Of a stretch of 19,380 bases of DNA, positions 15,958-19,380 are shown piece by piece. Origin of the DNA: Chrysochromulina tobinii. Lineage: Eukaryota > Haptophyta > Prymnesiales > Chrysochromulinaceae. The translations under genes were made by a program, and so were the position numbers. Numbering within the stretch: position 1 is the stretch's first letter; every line of letters starts with the position of its first letter. Under the pieces are notes generated by a model. It saw only the letters and a program-made list of their open reading frames with translations, was not told the DNA's origin and searched no databases. Where the stretch lies: contig JWZX01002925.1 in assembly GCA_001275005.1 (NCBI GenBank), positions 1-19,380 of the forward strand. Direction: 5' to 3'.

Positions 15958-16662
15958 GATCGCTTTTGCCTACGCTTCTCGCTCGTGTCCCGGCCTGGTT
16001 GGCGGCCGCTTCTGGAGACTCTGGATTAGCAAGCGGAGCTGGTGCTTGCGAAGAGAGGAACACTTCCGAGCGCGCGCCCAGGTTTCGACGAAACTGACTA
16101 ACGCGACGAAACCTGGATGCCTCGTTAGTCAGTTTCGTTAGTAAGTTTCGTCGCGGTCCCCCCGCGCTCACCTTTCCTCGCTCGCTTTCTGTCCGCTTCA
16201 AGCAAAAGCAAGAGGTACTTGTGTGTGTAACCAACTGCGTTTGCGAGGCGTGCGCAGCGCCTCCCAGCCCCTTGGCAGCGCAAGCGCAACGGCGCCCCCC
16301 CGTGCGCCCCCTGGCCCCCTCCGCCCCTTATCAGCTCTTTCTAGCTCTGTCCTCCGACGCACGCGCCGGCCGCCGCGCCCGCCGTGTCCGCGAGCCAATG
16401 CCGCGAGCTCGAGGTAGGACAGACCGAAGGAGAGGCTCGCAAGCGAGCAGGGTCCTGAACGCCTGATTTGTGATTAACGCGGGAGCGCGGTCCGGGACGG
16501 TACGTTCACCGTTTGCGTGTGGAGCTCTAGACACGCTTGAGGCTTGAACGCTGAGAGTGAGGCCTGAGGCGGTGCTCGGTGCACTGGCGTGGCAGAGATA
16601 TTTGTGTCACTGACTAACCTACCAGGCAAACGCTCGAACACACGAACCTGGTGTCGTGTGCG
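15958..16662. other. Intergenic region between the Nudix and membrane-protein genes
   Basis: These 705 bases should contain the Nudix promoter on the left and the 3' end of the membrane-protein gene on the right. Apart from the nested palindromes at 16082-16154 I see GC-rich DNA with short ORFs that show no family motif. No RNA gene is recognised. Confidence 0.4.
16082..16154. repeat. Nested inverted repeats upstream of the Nudix gene
   Basis: A perfect 16-bp inverted repeat, ACGAAACTGACTAACG at 16088-16103 and its complement at 16123-16138, has a 19-nt spacer. A second, overlapping 10-bp pair, GCGACGAAAC at 16103-16112 and GTTTCGTCGC at 16145-16154, crosses it. The left edge is itself a 13-nt palindrome (GTTTCGACGAAAC, 16082-16094). 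It lies 125-200 bases upstream of the Nudix ATG. Confidence 0.85.
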
Positions 16663-17061
16663 TCACAACTCTGTGCGCAACGATCCTGGGCCATCCTGGG
16701 CCGCCCAAGGGTCCTCGATATGATTACCATCCTGATCAATATACTTGACGCCGCCGCACCCGATTTCTTTTTTCGGGTTCGGCAGTCGAAACACCACCTG
16801 GAGGGCCCAATACAAGAAGAGCAGGCCGACGACAGCCGTACAGGCAAACCAGGCGTATTGCCGGTCGCGCCGCACAGCCAGCTGGGCCTGGACCAGCGTG
16901 TAGGCGGCGACCGCCGCGAAAATGAGGCCGCACGCGGCGTGGAAGAGCGCCTCGCCCGCTATCATGATGAGCAGCCCGCCGGTCAAGGCGATCGCAATCA
17001 TCAGCACTGCGTCGACGAGCGACCAGCGCGGCGGCGCCGGTGCGCTCGCAGTCACCATGCC
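16663..17061 (-). CDS. Small three-helix membrane protein, unrecognised
   Basis: From the ATG at 17061 the frame encodes 132 residues; an in-frame ATG at 17181 would add 40, but it overlaps the divergent FkbM coding exon and adds polar sequence of little character, so I prefer 17061. Three hydrophobic helices are evident at about residues 14-35 (VDAVLMIAIALTGGLLIMIA), 38-58 (FHAACGLIFAAVAAYTLVQA) and 68-90 (YAWFACTAVVGLLFLYWALQVV), joined by a short basic loop (VRRDRQ). A polar C-terminal tail of about 40 residues follows (GCGGVKYIDQDGNHIEDPWA). I do not recognise the family. The N-terminus is short and polar without a cleavable signal. It is head to head with the FkbM gene, with 76 bp between starts. 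Confidence 0.6.
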   Translation of the reverse strand, partial: GMVTASAPAPPRWSLVDAVLMIAIALTGGLLIMIAGEALFHAACGLIFAAVAAYTLVQAQLAVRRDRQYAWFACTAVVGLLFLYWALQVVFRLPNPKKEIGCGGVKYIDQDGNHIEDPWAAQDGPGSLRTEL

Positions 17062-17137
17062 CGCCAGTTCCGGTCGGTCCCGTCCGCGGGTTGCGACGGA
17101 TGACAAGTTAATTCTTTTTTGATGAAAAGGACTTCCC
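17062..17137. promoter_or_regulatory. Possible shared divergent promoter (membrane protein / FkbM)
   Basis: Only 76 bases separate the preferred ATGs at 17061 (minus) and 17138 (plus). The stretch includes an AT-rich patch AATTCTTTTTTGATGAAAAG at 17110-17129 in otherwise GC-rich DNA. Its promoter role is inferred from geometry and composition. Confidence 0.3.
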
Positions 17138-18464
17138 ATGGGTAAAGGAGTGAGAGCAATGATATTCATCCGCGAGTTCATGCGTGTGCAGATTCGCCCG
17201 GCGCAACGCCCATGTTATCGTGCGGCGGACGGCAAGATGAGCGTCGTCGCCGATGTATGCTCCTCCACGCATCGCGCCTACGGCGTGACGGAAGTACAGT
17301 GCGCAAGCGTTACCCACATCAACTGCGCAGTCGCCCCGCCGCCGCCGGTTTCTCACGCCACGGTCGGCTGCAAGCGAAACATCTTTCTCGACGTGAGCGC
17401 TGGCCAGCCTGAAATCCCGCCTCGCGGCAGCACGGAAGCTGACAGCAGACGCCGCTCGCTCTGTGCCTGGCTCGCAGATGGGTGCCAACTGGTGCAATAC
17501 GATGCAACTCTACGAGAGCTTGCCCGAGACGGCGACGCTGGCGCACGCAGGATCGCCGTGGCACATCTTTGCAGTCGAGGCTGCACCGCTGATCCAACCA
17601 TATGTTGAGCGGTGCGTCGCGGCGCTCGCAGCGGGCCAGCCGCTGCCCGTGCCCCCCGTGCCGCCCGCGGGAAGCTCGATGCAGCTGCTCAACTACGCCA
17701 ACGATCTTGGCTGCAGCGCGGAGAAGGTCGGCCGTGGCCGGCGCGAGCGCATGAACTGCGTGGCCGCTGCCCTCAAGGAGCCGCTCGCCGCGCTGGAACG
17801 GATGGCCAACCCCGCGCTCACAGCAAATCCCGCGCTGCTCGCGGCTCGGCTCGGCGGCGCGCGCACGCGCGGCGGCTGCCCGCCGAGAGCCGGCCCCAGT
17901 GTCAGCGGCGGCGGCGAGGCTGTCGGCGGCGCGGGCCTGCTTCGTCGCGGCGGCGTCTCGAGCGCGCGAGGCTCGACCTTCGAGCTGCTGCCGGCGGCGG
18001 CAGGGGCGAGCACGGGCACGCTGCGCATGGCCGGCTCGCCGCTGCAAATGCTCCGTGGCGGCATCAACCTCGCCGGATCCAACCACCAGCCCCAGTTCGA
18101 CGTGCCCAAGATCGACGTCGTGCAATGGCTCTTCGACTCGTTTGACGAGAGCGACTTTGTAGTGCTCAAGATGGACATCGAGGGCGCCGAGCTCGAGATC
18201 GTGCCCAAGCTGCTCGCGACGAACGCCACGCGGCTGCTCGACGTCTTCTTGTGGGAGTGCCACGCGAAGTGGAAGGGCGTCAGGGGCAAGTGCCAATGCG
18301 TCGGCTGGGAGGAGCAGCTTCGCCGTGCAGGCGTGCGCCGCGTCTACCGCGAGCCCTACCGTTTTGCTCCGGCCGAGAAGTATCGGGCGGCCGCTTGGAA
18401 TGCCACGAGGCTTACGGCCACGACGCCCACGCCCAATCCCACGGCCATGTCGAAAGACCTTTAA
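17138..18464 (+). CDS. FkbM-family methyltransferase (two exons)
   Basis: I join exon 1 (17138-17392) and exon 2 (17478-18464) to give 413 residues. The junction creates NIFLD|MGANWCNTMQLYE, the SAM-binding motif I of FkbM proteins (FLDxGAN), which neither ORF contains alone. The second hallmark, FVVLKMDIEGAELEIV, lies near residues 310-325, followed by LLDVFLWECH. The family transfers methyl groups from SAM to hydroxyls of sugars, lipids or antibiotics. Between the two motifs is an unusually long Gly/Ala/Arg-rich insert (about residues 175-275). The start at 17138 (CCCATGG) has a good context; exon 1 contains HINCAVAPPPPVSH and no clear signal peptide. The C-terminal tail is Thr/Pro-rich with an NATR sequon. 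Substrate unknown. Such genes are frequent in haptophytes and other algae. Confidence 0.82.
17393..17477 (+). other. 85-nt intron of the FkbM methyltransferase gene
   Basis: The donor GTGAGCGCTGG and acceptor GGCTCGCAG are both canonical and the intron is phase 0. GAAGCTGACAG in the middle supplies a CTGAC branch-site candidate. Splicing changes the frame and reconstitutes the FLDMGAN motif, which is strong evidence for the call. Confidence 0.85.
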
Positions 18465-19281
18465 CCACCGCAACCCTAACGCGAAACTCCTGAGCTGAGC
18501 TGGGTCGTCGATCGATCTCGATAGGGGTTGGGCGTTGGGCAAGGGACCACACCAACGAACCCGAGAGAGATCTTCATGCTCTCACTGTGCGGTGGCATGG
18601 GTGTTGCCCCTCCACGACCGCTATTCATACGAGTCCGCGATATCCCATGACCACACGGTCCCGCTCCAGCATGCGGTCCAGCACGGACGTCGACGTCGTG
18701 TGCTTAACTGTGGGCCTTGTCGCGATGTGATCACTCGGTCGGTGCACGCTCGGCATCGCATGTACGACCTTGTAATCGGCAAATCTCAGTAGTAAGTAAC
18801 TTCTGGAAGTCACTGGAACTGCAGACTGTAGTGTGCACCATTCCTGTGGCGTCTCGCACAGATTTATAGAAATCACACAGTCACAGACACACATTCACAT
18901 TCACACATACACATTCACACCATGGCGGGTACCGCGCGGGGGCGGTTTAGAAGGGCGACATGCCCATGGTGAGCTTGAAGCTCATGGCGGTGGTGGAGTG
19001 AGCGTGGGGGGACCGCGAAGAAACTGAACTATACTGAACTGATGGCGGGAGCGGCGAGGACCGAGGAGTATGCAGTATCTGTGTATATAGAAAATGAGGA
19101 ACGAACGGAGCGTACCGTGCGTAATGGCCTTACGTGCATGGGGCCCCATCCGCGGTGTGCGTGTGGTACCTGCACTAGGTACGAAACCAAACCAAAAATG
19201 TCATTGTCGCGGGTGTGAACGAGTTTGTTCACGGCGCGGATGCGCGGTCCGAGAGGCGACACAGGAGACGGTGAGGCGTTG
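18465..19281. other. Intergenic region with CA-rich microsatellite
   Basis: These 817 bases follow the FkbM stop. They contain a CACATTCACA-type microsatellite at about 18875-18920 and a short GAACTATACTGAACTGA near-repeat at about 19025-19041. Short ORFs occur on both strands without any recognisable motif. The right-hand part may include the promoter and 5' leader of the gene that may start at 19282. Confidence 0.4.
18875..18920. repeat. CA-rich microsatellite
   Basis: The run is built from CACA, CACATT and CACATA units in imperfect tandem. It lies outside any supported gene. Confidence 0.85.
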
Positions 19282-19380
19282 ATGTCGTCCCACGTCCCGC
19301 TAACCGAGCGAGTAGCGGCGACCTTGAAGCGCCACGCCGAGGAGCGATGCCATTTCGATGAGCGCCATGCCAAGGAGCTC
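19282..19380 (+). CDS. Possible N-terminus of a further gene (runs off the window)
   Basis: An ATG at 19282 opens a frame of 33 codons with no stop to the window edge. It begins MSSHVPLTERVAATLKRH and is highly charged and helical in character, unlike the shadow frames on the other strand. The segment is too short to assign a family. It could equally be a chance opening. Confidence 0.35.
   Translation, partial: MSSHVPLTERVAATLKRHAEERCHFDERHAKEL

Noticed and set aside
17319-18542. 407-residue minus-strand ORF opposite the FkbM gene
   Set aside because: The plus strand carries both FkbM hallmarks and a canonical intron; the antisense frame is Arg/Ala-rich and motif-free.

Overview
The window looks like nuclear DNA of a GC-rich single-celled eukaryote, most likely a microalga. 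A haptophyte is my best guess, but the sequence cannot prove it. The proteins belong to eukaryotic families (BCP1/BCCIP, NUDT9-type ADP-ribose pyrophosphatase, RPEL actin-binding repeats, ShKT domain, WD40, FHA). There are short GC-rich GT...AG introns of about 70-85 nt. Several proteins carry Ala/Ser/Gly/Asp tracts encoded by in-frame micro- and minisatellites. I found no operons, Shine-Dalgarno signals, rRNA, tRNA, CRISPR array or recognisable transposase.

Layout, left to right. A WD40-repeat protein reads leftward off the window edge (1-1369, minus). Head to head with it is a single-pass surface-type glycoprotein with one ShKT domain (1583-3568, plus). Next, on the minus strand, two ORFs are best joined across a 75-nt intron into one 870-residue protein with an N-terminal FHA domain and a C-terminal GNAT acetyltransferase domain (3914-6601). 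Divergent from it is an unrecognised Pro-rich basic protein (6860-7984, plus), followed by a putative membrane-anchored START/SRPBCC lipid-binding protein spread over two ORFs (8234-9986, plus) and a BCP1/BCCIP homologue (10187-11212, plus).

After about 0.9 kb without a clear gene come a secreted-type class I methyltransferase (12139-12879, minus) and a divergent RPEL-repeat protein (13342-13848, plus). Then follow a NUDT9-like Nudix hydrolase with a His-Pro tract (14887-15957, minus), a small three-helix membrane protein (16663-17061, minus), and a head-to-head FkbM-family methyltransferase with one clear 85-nt intron (17138-18464, plus). The last 99 bases may open another gene (19282 onward, plus).

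The genes do not form an obvious pathway. They read as a typical compact protist neighbourhood of unrelated housekeeping, signalling and surface genes, with four head-to-head pairs that could share promoters. The most interesting items are the FHA-GNAT fusion and its intron, which looks recently created: it is flanked by a 15-bp direct repeat containing AGGT and filled by a 10-bp tandem repeat. A perfect 13-bp triple repeat also lies in the divergent promoter of that gene. I found no convincing new multi-gene system.
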